Shown here in pieces: positions 1 to 6,979 of a stretch of DNA of 42,613 nt. Both the position numbers and the translations under genes were made by a program. The stretch spans positions 1-42,613 of the forward strand of contig CALVDP010000017.1 of the NCBI GenBank assembly GCA_944326315.1, read 5' to 3'. Position 1 is the stretch's first letter. Every line of letters begins with the position of its first letter. Origin of the DNA: an uncultured Bacteroidales bacterium (GTDB lineage: Bacteria; Bacteroidota; Bacteroidia; Bacteroidales; UBA932). The notes below the pieces were generated by a model. It was not told the origin of the DNA. It saw nothing but the letters and a program-made list of their open reading frames with translations, and ran no database searches.

Positions 1-4
1 TGTC

Positions 5-87
5 TTTCAGAAAAAGAAAATCCGTATTTTTTTATCTTTCTGAAAAAATATTTTCTTTTTCCGATAGAAATTTTTCTTTTTCTGAAA
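5..87. repeat. 16-bp inverted repeat in AT-rich upstream region of the SulP gene
   Basis: The arms at 5-20 and 72-87 (TTTCAGAAAAAGAAAA and its exact complement) are perfect inverted copies separated by 51 nt of A/T-rich DNA. A related CTTTCTGAAAAA occurs between them at about 36-47. The sequence is low-complexity, so the pairing could be partly compositional. It lies about 60 nt upstream of the -7-like box of the SulP gene, so it could be an operator or the tail of an upstream terminator outside the window. Confidence 0.4.
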
Positions 88-147
88 CCTTAATTCCGCA
101 TAATTCAACATAATCATAAAAAAATTTTTTCTTGCCCTTTAAAACTG

Positions 148-155
148 TATCTTTG
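148..155 (+). promoter_or_regulatory. Bacteroidota -7 box (TATCTTTG) of the SulP gene
   Basis: TATCTTTG matches the TAnnTTTG consensus exactly and is 38 nt before the ATG. No TTTG lies at the usual distance upstream (a TTG at 132-134 is only 13 nt away), so the -33 element is weak. The box is followed by CGCCCTTG, the same bases that follow the trigger-factor -7 box. Confidence 0.5.
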
Positions 156-193
156 CGCCCTTGTTTTGAAAAACGTTTTGAAAAAGAGGGGAA

Positions 194-1927
194 ATGAATT
201 TGAATTTAAGCGGGGTTTTCAGACCTGAATTCTTCAGTATTTTCAAGAAAGGCAACTATGACACCAAGACTTTCGCATCGGACCTTGCTGCCGGAGTGAT
301 TGTGGGCATCATCGCCCTTCCTCTTGCCATAGCATTCGGTATTGCCAGCGGGGTGTCACCGCAGCAGGGACTTGTCACGGCCATTGTCGCAGGGCTGCTG
401 GTATCGGTGTTCGGCGGCTCACGCTATCTTATTGGAGGCCCGACCGGGGCATTCATCGTGATTGTCTCCGGAATTGTGGCGCAATACGGGCTTCAGGGAC
501 TTGTGATAGCCACAATAATGGCCGGCGTGATATTGGTGGTGATGGGGCTTTGCCGCATGGGAGCCATTTTCCGATTCATTCCTTATCCTATAGTTGTGGG
601 ATTCACCAGCGGCATAGCATTGACCATCTTTTCCACCCAGATGAAGGATTTCTTCGGTCTGGATGCAGCTGTTCCCGCAGGTTTTGTCCCGCAGTGGATA
701 TGCTATTTCCGGAACATAGGGTCGATAGATATTGCGGAAACGGCAATGAGCATGGGGTGTGTCCTCGTGATTATTCTGTGGAGCAAGTTCAACAAGAAGG
801 TTCCCGGCTCGCTTGTGGCCCTTGTCATCGGCACGGCGGCGTCCCTTCTTCTGAGTCGTTTTGCCGGGGTGGAATTCGCGACCATAGGATCCAAATTCCC
901 GGAGCTTGCGGCGGGCCTGCCTATGCCGAAGCCTGTGGCTCCGCAGCTCGACTACGAAACTGTCAAGGGGCTTGTGTCCCCTGCATTCACGATAGCCATA
1001 CTCTGCGCCGTGGAATCCCTGCTTGCAGCCATGGTGGCGGACGGTGTCACCGGAAAGAGACACAATTCCAACACTGAGCTGATAGGCCAGGGGATAGCCA
1101 ACATAGTCACGCCCATGTTCGGAGGGATTCCTGCCACAGGAGCGCTCGCAAGGACGATGGCAAGCATAAACAACGGCGGCAAGTCCCCTGTGACGGGCAT
1201 TGTACATGCCATCGTGCTGCTGCTGATATATCTGTTCCTCATGCCATACGCAGTGTATATTCCGCTTTCCTGCCTGGCTGCAATACTTGTCATCGTCGCC
1301 TACAACATGAGTGAGTGGCGGTCTTTCAGGTATCTTCTGAAAGCTGACAGGACGGATGTGGCGGTGCTGCTGATAACATTTGCGCTGACGGTACTGGTGG
1401 ACCTTACCGTGGCCATCGAGGTCGGGGTGCTGATGGCCGTCGTGCTCTTCGTGAAACGTGTGATGGAGACCTCCTCGATCAAGGTCCTCAATGATGACCA
1501 TATAGCCGCCACCGAGGATGACGAAATGGCCAGACTGGAGGACACGGAACATCTGGACATCCCGAAAGGGGTGGAGGTCTACGAGATCAACGGTCCCTTC
1601 TTCTTCGGGCTTGCAAGCCGTCTGGAGGAACTTGAAGAAGGCAGGAAAAACGATGTCAGGGTGCGCATAATACGTATGAGGAAAGTATCATTCATGGACT
1701 CCACCGGCATCAGGAACCTCCGGAACTTCTTCCAGCGTACGGAGAAGCGCGGCATCAGGGTCATCCTGTCCGGTGTCAACCCGCATGTGCAGGCCACTCT
1801 GCACAAATTCGGACTTGACGAAGAAATCGGTACGGACTATATCTTCCCGCACATCATACCTGCCCTCGCAAAGGCAAATGAATATTTGAAACAAGACTCC
1901 GCCATGGGCACGGATAAAGGAAGGTAA
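194..1927 (+). CDS. SulP-family anion transporter with STAS domain
   Basis: This is an inner-membrane anion carrier of the SulP/SLC26 family, whose members move sulfate, bicarbonate or similar anions, often with proton or sodium coupling. The first ~430 of 577 residues are a series of hydrophobic helices, beginning with a conserved-type GVIVGIIALPLAIAFGIASG segment. A hydrophilic STAS domain follows at about residues 455-565, including the VSFMDSTGIRNL segment typical of the STAS nucleotide/anti-sigma-like fold. Length is normal for the family. The ATG at 194 fits because the topology begins right after a short cytoplasmic N-terminus. It appears to be a single-gene unit with its own -7 box. 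The transported anion cannot be read from sequence; sulfate is only the family name, and bicarbonate is equally possible. Confidence 0.93.
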   Translation: MNLNLSGVFRPEFFSIFKKGNYDTKTFASDLAAGVIVGIIALPLAIAFGIASGVSPQQGLVTAIVAGLLVSVFGGSRYLIGGPTGAFIVIVSGIVAQYGLQGLVIATIMAGVILVVMGLCRMGAIFRFIPYPIVVGFTSGIALTIFSTQMKDFFGLDAAVPAGFVPQWICYFRNIGSIDIAETAMSMGCVLVIILWSKFNKKVPGSLVALVIGTAASLLLSRFAGVEFATIGSKFPELAAGLPMPKPVAPQLDYETVKGLVSPAFTIAILCAVESLLAAMVADGVTGKRHNSNTELIGQGIANIVTPMFGGIPATGALARTMASINNGGKSPVTGIVHAIVLLLIYLFLMPYAVYIPLSCLAAILVIVAYNMSEWRSFRYLLKADRTDVAVLLITFALTVLVDLTVAIEVGVLMAVVLFVKRVMETSSIKVLNDDHIAATEDDEMARLEDTEHLDIPKGVEVYEINGPFFFGLASRLEELEEGRKNDVRVRIIRMRKVSFMDSTGIRNLRNFFQRTEKRGIRVILSGVNPHVQATLHKFGLDEEIGTDYIFPHIIPALAKANEYLKQDSAMGTDKGR

Positions 1928-1962
1928 ATCCAGGCTCACGGTTTTATTCCCGTCTTAATTTC

Positions 1963-1995
1963 CGGTTTTATTTCGGTTTTATTTCGGTTTTATTT
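1963..1995. repeat. Three perfect 11-bp tandem repeats (CGGTTTTATTT)
   Basis: CGGTTTTATTT is repeated exactly at 1963-1973, 1974-1984 and 1985-1995. A partial copy (CGGTTTTATT) occurs at 1939-1948. The unit is close to one helical turn. It lies between the SulP stop and the pgi -7 box. Confidence 0.85.
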
Positions 1996-2031
1996 CGCAT
2001 GGTACGCATGACAGATTTACAATAAAATCAT

Positions 2032-2039
2032 TACATTTG
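2032..2039 (+). promoter_or_regulatory. Bacteroidota -7 box (TACATTTG) of pgi
   Basis: TACATTTG fits TAnnTTTG and is 37 nt before the pgi ATG. I see no good TTTG at 19-22 nt upstream, so this is a partial promoter match. Confidence 0.45.
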
Positions 2040-2076
2040 CATAATGTTTTGACTAATCTGATTAAATGGTAATGCT

Positions 2077-3414
2077 ATGCTAAAAGTCAATTTGGGAGGT
2101 TGCAGCTCCTTCGTAAAAGATGCAGATTACAAGAAATATGTGGATAAGGCGCTTGCCGCATTCGATGTTCTGGAGAGCGAGACCGGTGCAGGAAATGATT
2201 TTCTCGGCTGGAAACATCTCCCTTCCAATACTCCTGAAAAGCTTGTCGCCGACTGCGAGGCTGTCAGGGATGCATGGAAAGCCAAGGGCGTGAATCTGGT
2301 GATTGTCATCGGTATCGGCGGTTCCTACCTGGGTGCGAAATGTGCGATAGAGGCTCTGTCTCATTCATTCGCAAAGCAGCTTGCTTCCGCTCATGACGCT
2401 ATGGAAGTAGTGTTCGCCGGGCAGAATCTTTCAGAGGAGTATCTCAGCGAACTGATGGATCTTGCAAAGGAACGCAATATCGCTGCAGTGGTCATTTCCA
2501 AGTCAGGGACCACGACAGAGCCTGCGGTGGCTTTCAGGCAGATAAGGAATTATATCGAGGAGAAGTACGGGAAGGCTGAAGCGGCCGAGCGTATCGTGGC
2601 CGTGACAGATGCCAGGAAAGGCGCCCTCAAGTCTCTCTCCACACAGGAAGGGTACAAGACATTCGTCATTGAGGATAATGTGGGAGGCCGATTCTCTGTC
2701 CTGACTCCGGTAGGAATACTGCCTATAGTGTTGGCTGGATTCGATATAAGGATGATGCTCAAGGGTGCGGCAGAGATGGAGGAGACTTCTTCCAGACGTT
2801 CTGCAGACAATCCCGCCATACAGTATGCTGCAATGAGAAACCTTCTCTATGACCAGGGGAAGAAGATTGAAATCCTTGTCTCATACAATCCCAAGCTGCA
2901 GTATCTCGGCGAATGGTGGAAACAGCTGTTCGGCGAGTCCGAGGGCAAGGACGGGAAGGGCATATTCCCTGCTTCAGTCAATTTCACGACAGATCTTCAT
3001 TCCATGGGACAGTATATCCAGGACGGGGAACGTATCCTGATGGAGACAGTAGTGTCTGTAGAGAGCAGCAACCGCTCCATGTCCATTGTCAACGACCCTC
3101 AGAATCTTGACGGCCTGAATTTCCTTTCAGGGAAGCAGGTAGAGCACTGCAACGCCATGGCTGAACTCGGCACCAAGCTCGCGCATATTGACGGCGGCGT
3201 GCCTCAGCTTTCCGTTACAATCGAGAGGATCAATGAGTACAACCTCGGCGCCCTGTTCTATTTCTTCGAGAAATCATGCGGTATCAGTGCCTATATTCTC
3301 GGTGTGAATCCGTTCAACCAGCCTGGAGTGGAGGCGTACAAGAAGAATATGTTCGCCCTTCTCGGCAAGCCTGGATATGAGGCTCAGGCTGAAGAATTGA
3401 GGAAGAGACTGTAA
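2077..3414 (+). CDS. pgi: Glucose-6-phosphate isomerase
   Basis: Cytoplasmic phosphoglucose isomerase interconverts glucose 6-phosphate and fructose 6-phosphate in glycolysis and gluconeogenesis. The 445-residue protein has the expected bacterial short form. Visible family features are the sugar-phosphate loops GGSYLGAKCAIEAL (~83-96) and SKSGTTTEP (~141-149), the signature around GESEGKDGKGIFP that carries the catalytic glutamate, and the C-terminal GVEAYKKNMFALLGKPG segment with the catalytic lysine. The ATG at 2077 gives the family's normal N-terminus. The gene stands alone between the SulP gene and a converging outer-membrane protein gene. Its stop is followed after 2 nt by a 74-nt repeat also found after hpf, which would lie in its 3' untranslated region. 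Confidence 0.97.
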   Translation: MLKVNLGGCSSFVKDADYKKYVDKALAAFDVLESETGAGNDFLGWKHLPSNTPEKLVADCEAVRDAWKAKGVNLVIVIGIGGSYLGAKCAIEALSHSFAKQLASAHDAMEVVFAGQNLSEEYLSELMDLAKERNIAAVVISKSGTTTEPAVAFRQIRNYIEEKYGKAEAAERIVAVTDARKGALKSLSTQEGYKTFVIEDNVGGRFSVLTPVGILPIVLAGFDIRMMLKGAAEMEETSSRRSADNPAIQYAAMRNLLYDQGKKIEILVSYNPKLQYLGEWWKQLFGESEGKDGKGIFPASVNFTTDLHSMGQYIQDGERILMETVVSVESSNRSMSIVNDPQNLDGLNFLSGKQVEHCNAMAELGTKLAHIDGGVPQLSVTIERINEYNLGALFYFFEKSCGISAYILGVNPFNQPGVEAYKKNMFALLGKPGYEAQAEELRKRL

Positions 3415-3416
3415 TA

Positions 3417-3490
3417 TAACGTGAATTCGATGAAATGAATGAAATGAATTTCAGAGAATTACCTCTATAGAGGACGAAGTCCGGCGTAAG
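3417..3490 (+). repeat. 74-nt dispersed repeat, copy A (after pgi)
   Basis: It matches 15809-15882 at 68 of 74 positions with no gaps. It starts 2 nt after the pgi stop, in the same orientation as the gene. It contains a doubled GAAATGAAT, a self-complementary CTCTATAGAG (3463-3472) and a small GGAC-GAA-GTCC hairpin. The preserved hairpin bases suggest the RNA form matters. It could be a 3'-UTR RNA element or the end of a non-autonomous mobile repeat. Confidence 0.8.
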
Positions 3491-3515
3491 TTCTCCCCTA
3501 CGCAGGGGAGAATTT
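3491..3515 (+). terminator. Hairpin after pgi, possible terminator
   Basis: A perfect 9-bp stem (TTCTCCCCT at 3491-3499, AGGGGAGAA at 3504-3512) with a 4-nt loop is followed by a short TTT. The weak U-run makes it a plausible but not strong terminator or RNA 3'-end stabiliser. Confidence 0.45.
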
Positions 3516-3558
3516 AAGAGGGGTGACACGAAAAAGGAAAGGGATTTCGAAGAAATCG

Positions 3559-3617
3559 TAACGTCAGTTCGACGGAATCTCTGATATTGAACAGAATAAT
3601 TCGTCGAACTGACGTTA
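3559..3617. repeat. 16-bp perfect inverted repeat
   Basis: TAACGTCAGTTCGACG at 3559-3574 is exactly complementary to 3602-3617, with a 27-nt spacer. The outer arm read inward (TAACGTCAGTTCGACGAA, from the complement of 3600-3617) matches the start of the 74-nt repeat at 3417-3434 at 15 of 18 positions. The segment 3417-3617 therefore has imperfect terminal inverted repeats, like a small non-autonomous element. Confidence 0.65.
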
Positions 3618-3651
3618 ATACATGGATATATGCCGAAGAGGCAATAAAATT

Positions 3652-3697
3652 CAAGCAGGAGTCTGACCCGGAAGAGTCTGGCTCCTGCTTGTTTTTT
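3652..3697 (+). terminator. Rho-independent terminator between pgi and the barrel gene, possibly bidirectional
   Basis: The outer stem CAAGCAGGAG (3652-3661) pairs with CTCCTGCTTG (3682-3691), followed by six Ts (3692-3697). On the other strand the hairpin is followed by GAATTTTATTG, a weaker U-run, so it may also end the convergent gene at 3796-4500. Confidence 0.8.
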
Positions 3698-3795
3698 GTC
3701 TTGTTTCTGTCAGACGGGTCCGTCACGAGTGCCGGATATAACTGTAGCGACGGACTGTCCCGTCAGACAGGTGTCTGTTCCAGAGTTCCGCACTC

Positions 3796-4500
3796 CTAGA
3801 AGAACCATCCGATGCGTATGGAAGGAGTGGCGAAGAATCCGAATGTGGTGTTGATGTCCTCTGTATCCCCGACAGTTTCGGTCTTGGCTCCTGTGGCGTC
3901 GGTAGAGACTGTCTTGCCGCGCCCTGTCTTCTCAAGACCATATCCGAGGCCAAGTTCTACACCGGCATACAGCCCCTGGCAGATGTACACATCCACACCG
4001 GCCGCTGCATTGACCGCAAATCCGAATACCGGACGGTTGGCCCTTGTGGATACTGCTCCGCCGACGTCTTTCCGTACAGTGCTTCCTGCGCTGAACCCGA
4101 TAGCCGCACCTATATAAGGTGATACCCTCTTGAAGTCCCCGAAATGGTATTCAATACCGGGCATGATGGAGAAGTTGGCCGATGAAGAAATATTTTCGTT
4201 GGTTGTCACAGAGTTGTCTGTAGGGTTTGTAATGTAAGACTTGTCGTTTTCTGAAGTGGTGGAGAAGCCGAGATTCAGTTTCACTGCGAACCTGTCACCG
4301 AGGAACAATCTTCCCTTCACACCATATTCCGGAAGAGAGAAATAGCCGGATGTCTGTCCAGAACCGCTGGAAAGGGTGCCCGGAGTGTAGTTGAGTTCAA
4401 GTGAAAAATCCATTGCCTCAGGCTTGTACTGTTTTTCCTGGGCATAGGCAGATATGGCCATTGCCAATACTGCTGCGGTAATGAGAACAAATTTCTTCAT
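3796..4500 (-). CDS. Small outer-membrane beta-barrel protein
   Basis: The 234-residue product starts with a clear signal peptide (MKKFVLITAAVLAMAISAYA, cleavage after AYA). The mature part is rich in alternating aromatic/polar strands with glycine turns. It ends in ...IRIGWFF, the aromatic C-terminal residue that the barrel-assembly machinery usually recognises. Segments such as RVSPYIGAAIGFSAG and GLYAGVELGLGYGLEKTG are typical of OmpX/OmpA-type 8-strand barrels (outer-membrane beta-barrel domain families common in Bacteroidota). No enzyme motif is visible, so the role is unknown, possibly structural or adhesive. It is transcribed toward pgi and shares the terminator at 3652-3697. Upstream DNA is AT-rich with a TATATTTT near-match to a -7 box on the minus strand. 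Confidence 0.8.
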   Translation of the reverse strand: MKKFVLITAAVLAMAISAYAQEKQYKPEAMDFSLELNYTPGTLSSGSGQTSGYFSLPEYGVKGRLFLGDRFAVKLNLGFSTTSENDKSYITNPTDNSVTTNENISSSANFSIMPGIEYHFGDFKRVSPYIGAAIGFSAGSTVRKDVGGAVSTRANRPVFGFAVNAAAGVDVYICQGLYAGVELGLGYGLEKTGRGKTVSTDATGAKTETVGDTEDINTTFGFFATPSIRIGWFF

Positions 4501-4669
4501 AATGCAAAAAGTTAGTTAATATGTAAAATATAGGATTATCTTGTATTGATGTGAAATTAACGGGAAAATTTTCTTTTTTGATTGATTTTAACTAAAAATT
4601 TTTCTGAATCTGATATCAAAAATACAAAAAAATATTATAAGGTCAAATTTTCTTACCATGTTGTGTGAC

Positions 4670-4691
4670 GGGACAGTGTTGGGACAGTGTT
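4670..4691. repeat. 11-bp perfect direct repeat (GGGACAGTGTT x2)
   Basis: GGGACAGTGTT occurs at 4670-4680 and again at 4681-4691, just past the 3' end of the GSCFA gene. Two copies only, with no obvious role. Confidence 0.6.
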
Positions 4692-4719
4692 GCGGAGCCG
4701 GCATCGGCACCTTCTTGTC

Positions 4720-5613
4720 TTACTGCAGGTGCAGATTCGGCCTGTGGCAAGACTGCCTGTACAGCTTTTCCATTTCCAGGACTTTCTGCCTGTCGGCATC
4801 CGACATCACGTTTCCGCAGAATCTTTCCCATATATAGTTTATCGTTTGCTGCGACGGATGGAGCATGTCTTCCGCGTAGAACCTGTAGTCCCGCAGCTCG
4901 TCCAGGACTATCTCGTATGCAGGGAAATAGTCGCAGCAGACGTATTTCCCGCAGATCTCATCCACGGCAAGAAGAAGCGTAGCCTTGCTCAGCTGGTTCC
5001 CGTGGGCACCGTCTCTCAGATGACGTATCGGACTCACGGTGAAGATTATCTCACGGGTCGGCTTCCCGCCCTGCGCCGTGCCTGCGGCTATGGAGACGAT
5101 TGTTTCGAGGTATCTGACGGCTTCTTCTGTGCTGAGCCTGAATCTGAGGAATTCCGCTGCATTCCTTTTCAGGCAGTTGGATACTATGATGTTGTCTTCC
5201 GTGTGTCTGTAGCACCAGCTCGTGCCGAGAGTGACTATGATTTTGCCGCATCTGCAGAAGAAGTCGGAAGCCTGCTCCAGCGAGGCGTTGGCATTGTCCA
5301 GGAATTCCTCTTCTGTCCGTCTTGCGAAAGATGTGTGATGGCTGAATGAACACACAAGTCCTGCACCGCTTCCCATCATCCTGCATTCCGATGAAGTGAA
5401 AGGCCGCCCGGATGCCAGCCTTTCCACAGCCGTGGCCAGCGACGCCGGATTGTAGAGTGTGCCGAAAGGATTCACGCACACGTCAAGCCCGATATCCTTC
5501 ATCCGTTTCCCGATGTTGTCCGCGAAGCAGCTGCCCAGTATCAGAATCTTGTCGTCAGCTGCTATCCGTATTTTCCCTGGAGTAGTCTCTACAGGGGTCT
5601 GCAATTTCATCAT
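4720..5613 (-). CDS. GSCFA domain protein (SGNH-hydrolase-like)
   Basis: The protein carries the diagnostic LILGSCFADNIG block near its N-terminus (GSCFA at residues 27-31 counted from the chosen start) and a late DMLHPSQQTINYIWERF block. The serine in GSC and the Asp/His of the DxxHPS segment resemble the catalytic elements of SGNH hydrolases, the clan to which GSCFA proteins are related. No GSCFA member has an established substrate that I know of. The open frame extends to 5676, but the family normally begins just before the 'LQTPVE' segment, so the ATG at 5613 (or the adjacent one at 5610) is preferred; this gives 297 residues. There is no signal peptide, so it is probably cytoplasmic. It is divergent from the barrel gene at 5800. 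Confidence 0.85.
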   Translation of the reverse strand: MMKLQTPVETTPGKIRIAADDKILILGSCFADNIGKRMKDIGLDVCVNPFGTLYNPASLATAVERLASGRPFTSSECRMMGSGAGLVCSFSHHTSFARRTEEEFLDNANASLEQASDFFCRCGKIIVTLGTSWCYRHTEDNIIVSNCLKRNAAEFLRFRLSTEEAVRYLETIVSIAAGTAQGGKPTREIIFTVSPIRHLRDGAHGNQLSKATLLLAVDEICGKYVCCDYFPAYEIVLDELRDYRFYAEDMLHPSQQTINYIWERFCGNVMSDADRQKVLEMEKLYRQSCHRPNLHLQ

Positions 5614-5703
5614 ATTCTGTTTTCCTGCCTTGCTTTTCTCTGGACCTGCCGTGCAGCTTGTGACAAGCGGAGGCATATTTCCTCAGCGCCGTGCAAGTCC
5701 ATG

Positions 5704-5711
5704 CAAATATA
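5704..5711 (-). promoter_or_regulatory. Minus-strand -7 box (TATATTTG) for the GSCFA gene
   Basis: The complement of 5704-5711 reads TATATTTG, an exact TAnnTTTG match, about 90 nt before the chosen start. The nearest candidate -33 (complement of CAAA at 5740-5743) is 28 nt away, which is too far, so support is partial. Confidence 0.35.
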
Positions 5712-5749
5712 TTCAAAAACCTCTTTCCAGGCCGTCTTTCAAATAAAAT

Positions 5750-5781
5750 TTTGCTTGATTGCCGCTGATATGTTAACTTTG
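5750..5781 (+). promoter_or_regulatory. Full Bacteroidota promoter for the 5800 barrel gene
   Basis: TTTG at 5750-5753, a 20-nt spacer, then TAACTTTG at 5774-5781 match both elements of the Bacteroidota housekeeping promoter at the standard distance. The predicted start of transcription is only about 12 nt before the ATG at 5800. This supports 5800, not 5701, as the translation start. Confidence 0.75.
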
Positions 5782-5799
5782 GACCTCAATGCGGATAAA

Positions 5800-6960
5800 A
5801 TGAAAAGTCTTGTATATAGCATTATTGCAGCGGTATCTGCCTTGTTCGCGGCCATGCATCCGGCCTTTTCGGAGACTGCAGGCGGCCACGGCATCAGGCC
5901 GGAATTCGTGTACGATGTGGATTTTGATTTCCGCTTTGACAACAGGGAGTACGGCAGCGGAGAGTTCTCTCCGTCCATGACCATTTTCGGCGCGAGACTG
6001 ACCCCGTATGCAGGCATAAGGATCAGGACATCTCCAGATGACAGCCACAGGGTCATGATAGGAGTGGACATCATGAAGGATTTCGGTTCGGGAGCCGCTC
6101 CCGGGGATCTTTTCAGGGAAATACTCCTGTATTACAGATGGGACCGTTCTTTCGCGCGGACTGACATGAGCCTTGTGGCCGGGATATTCCCCAGGAGCGA
6201 GATGGAAGGCAGCTGGTCCACTGCATTCTTTTCCGATTCCCTTAAATTCTACGACAACAGCCTGGAGGGGCTTATACTCAAATTCCGCAGGCCTTCCGCA
6301 TATTATGAGATAGGATGCGACTGGATGGGCCTCTACGGCGATGAATCCAGGGAGCGCTTCATGCTTTTCAGCAGTGGGGAAGCGCGGGTGGCTGGCCGGA
6401 AGCTTATTCTCGGATATGCCGCCAGCATGTATCACTATGCCGGGTCTCGGGCGGTCTGGGGTGTCGTGGACAATATGCTTCTCAACCCGTATGTCGGTGC
6501 GGATTTCGCTGGAATGACGGGAATGCAGAAGCTGGAGCTGAGACTCGGCTGGCTGCAGTCCATGCAGAATGACAGGAGGCAGGTCGGACACTATGTCTTC
6601 GCACAGGGGGGTGAGCTTGTGGCGGCGGCAAGGAACTGGAATGTCGGCATGGAGAACAGACTTTTCTACGGTACGGACATGATGCCGTATTATGACAGTC
6701 TTGATGCGGGAGGCCGCAAGTACGGGAACAGCCTGTATTTCGGAGACCCGTTCTGGCAGGTCACCGCAGACGGTACCGGACATGGCTTCTATGACCGCCT
6801 TGAAGTGTATTACGAACCGAGAATTGCCTCCTTCCTCAGACTCAAGGTGGCGGCTGTCATGCATTTCAACGGTGGCTTTTCCGGCTGGCAGCAGATAGTA
6901 TCCCTCAAATTTGACCTCCAGTCAATCATCGGAAAGGCATCCGGATCCGGAAAATACTGA
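5800..6960 (+). CDS. Putative outer-membrane beta-barrel (porin-like) protein
   Basis: The chosen start gives 386 residues with a signal peptide (MKSLVYSIIAAVSALFAAMHPAFS). The mature chain looks like a porin: many short amphipathic strands with aromatic girdle residues (FDFRFDNREYG, RLTPYAGIRIRT, ILLYYRWDRSF, YEIGCDWMGLYGD) and a C-terminal IVSLKFDL strand before a short tail. I do not recognise a named family. It could be a specific porin for an anionic or sugar substrate. The frame opens at 5701, but the promoter at 5750-5781 and the signal peptide both argue for 5800. It ends 19 nt before the 5'-nucleotidase lipoprotein gene, with which it probably forms a two-gene operon, so a nutrient-uptake role is a reasonable inference. 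Confidence 0.7.
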   Translation: MKSLVYSIIAAVSALFAAMHPAFSETAGGHGIRPEFVYDVDFDFRFDNREYGSGEFSPSMTIFGARLTPYAGIRIRTSPDDSHRVMIGVDIMKDFGSGAAPGDLFREILLYYRWDRSFARTDMSLVAGIFPRSEMEGSWSTAFFSDSLKFYDNSLEGLILKFRRPSAYYEIGCDWMGLYGDESRERFMLFSSGEARVAGRKLILGYAASMYHYAGSRAVWGVVDNMLLNPYVGADFAGMTGMQKLELRLGWLQSMQNDRRQVGHYVFAQGGELVAAARNWNVGMENRLFYGTDMMPYYDSLDAGGRKYGNSLYFGDPFWQVTADGTGHGFYDRLEVYYEPRIASFLRLKVAAVMHFNGGFSGWQQIVSLKFDLQSIIGKASGSGKY

Positions 6961-6979
6961 AACTTATTTATTTACGGGA

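Larger units (their letters stand above)
3415..3795. other. 381-nt gap between pgi and the convergent barrel gene: repeat and hairpin cluster
   Basis: No convincing gene lies here. In order it holds the 74-nt repeat (3417-3490), a perfect 9-bp hairpin TTCTCCCCT/AGGGGAGAA (3491-3512), a small GATTTC-GAA-GAAATC hairpin (3543-3557), a 16-bp inverted repeat (3559-3617) and a strong terminator hairpin (3652-3697). A 70-codon frame on each strand crosses the region, but both run through the hairpins and resemble nothing I know. Confidence 0.75.

Noticed and set aside
419-1552. Long minus-strand open frame (377 codons) opposite the SulP gene
   Set aside because: It lies wholly opposite a clear transporter gene, its translation is rich in His/Arg/Gln with no hydrophobic core or motif, and it is a by-product of the codon pattern.
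3463-3484. Possible hammerhead-ribozyme core (GAGGACGAA) in the 74-nt repeat
   Set aside because: The essential CUGAUGA strand and the three-stem junction are absent. The match is just the loop side of a GGAC-GAA-GTCC hairpin.
3587-3799. 70-codon plus-strand frame in the pgi downstream gap
   Set aside because: It runs through the inverted repeat and the terminator stem, so its translation reflects hairpin sequence. The minus-strand frame at 3514-3726 fails for the same reason.
5773-6864. Minus-strand frame of 363 codons opposite the barrel gene
   Set aside because: It is antisense to a gene with promoter and signal peptide, has no recognisable domain, and has a composition typical of shadow frames.
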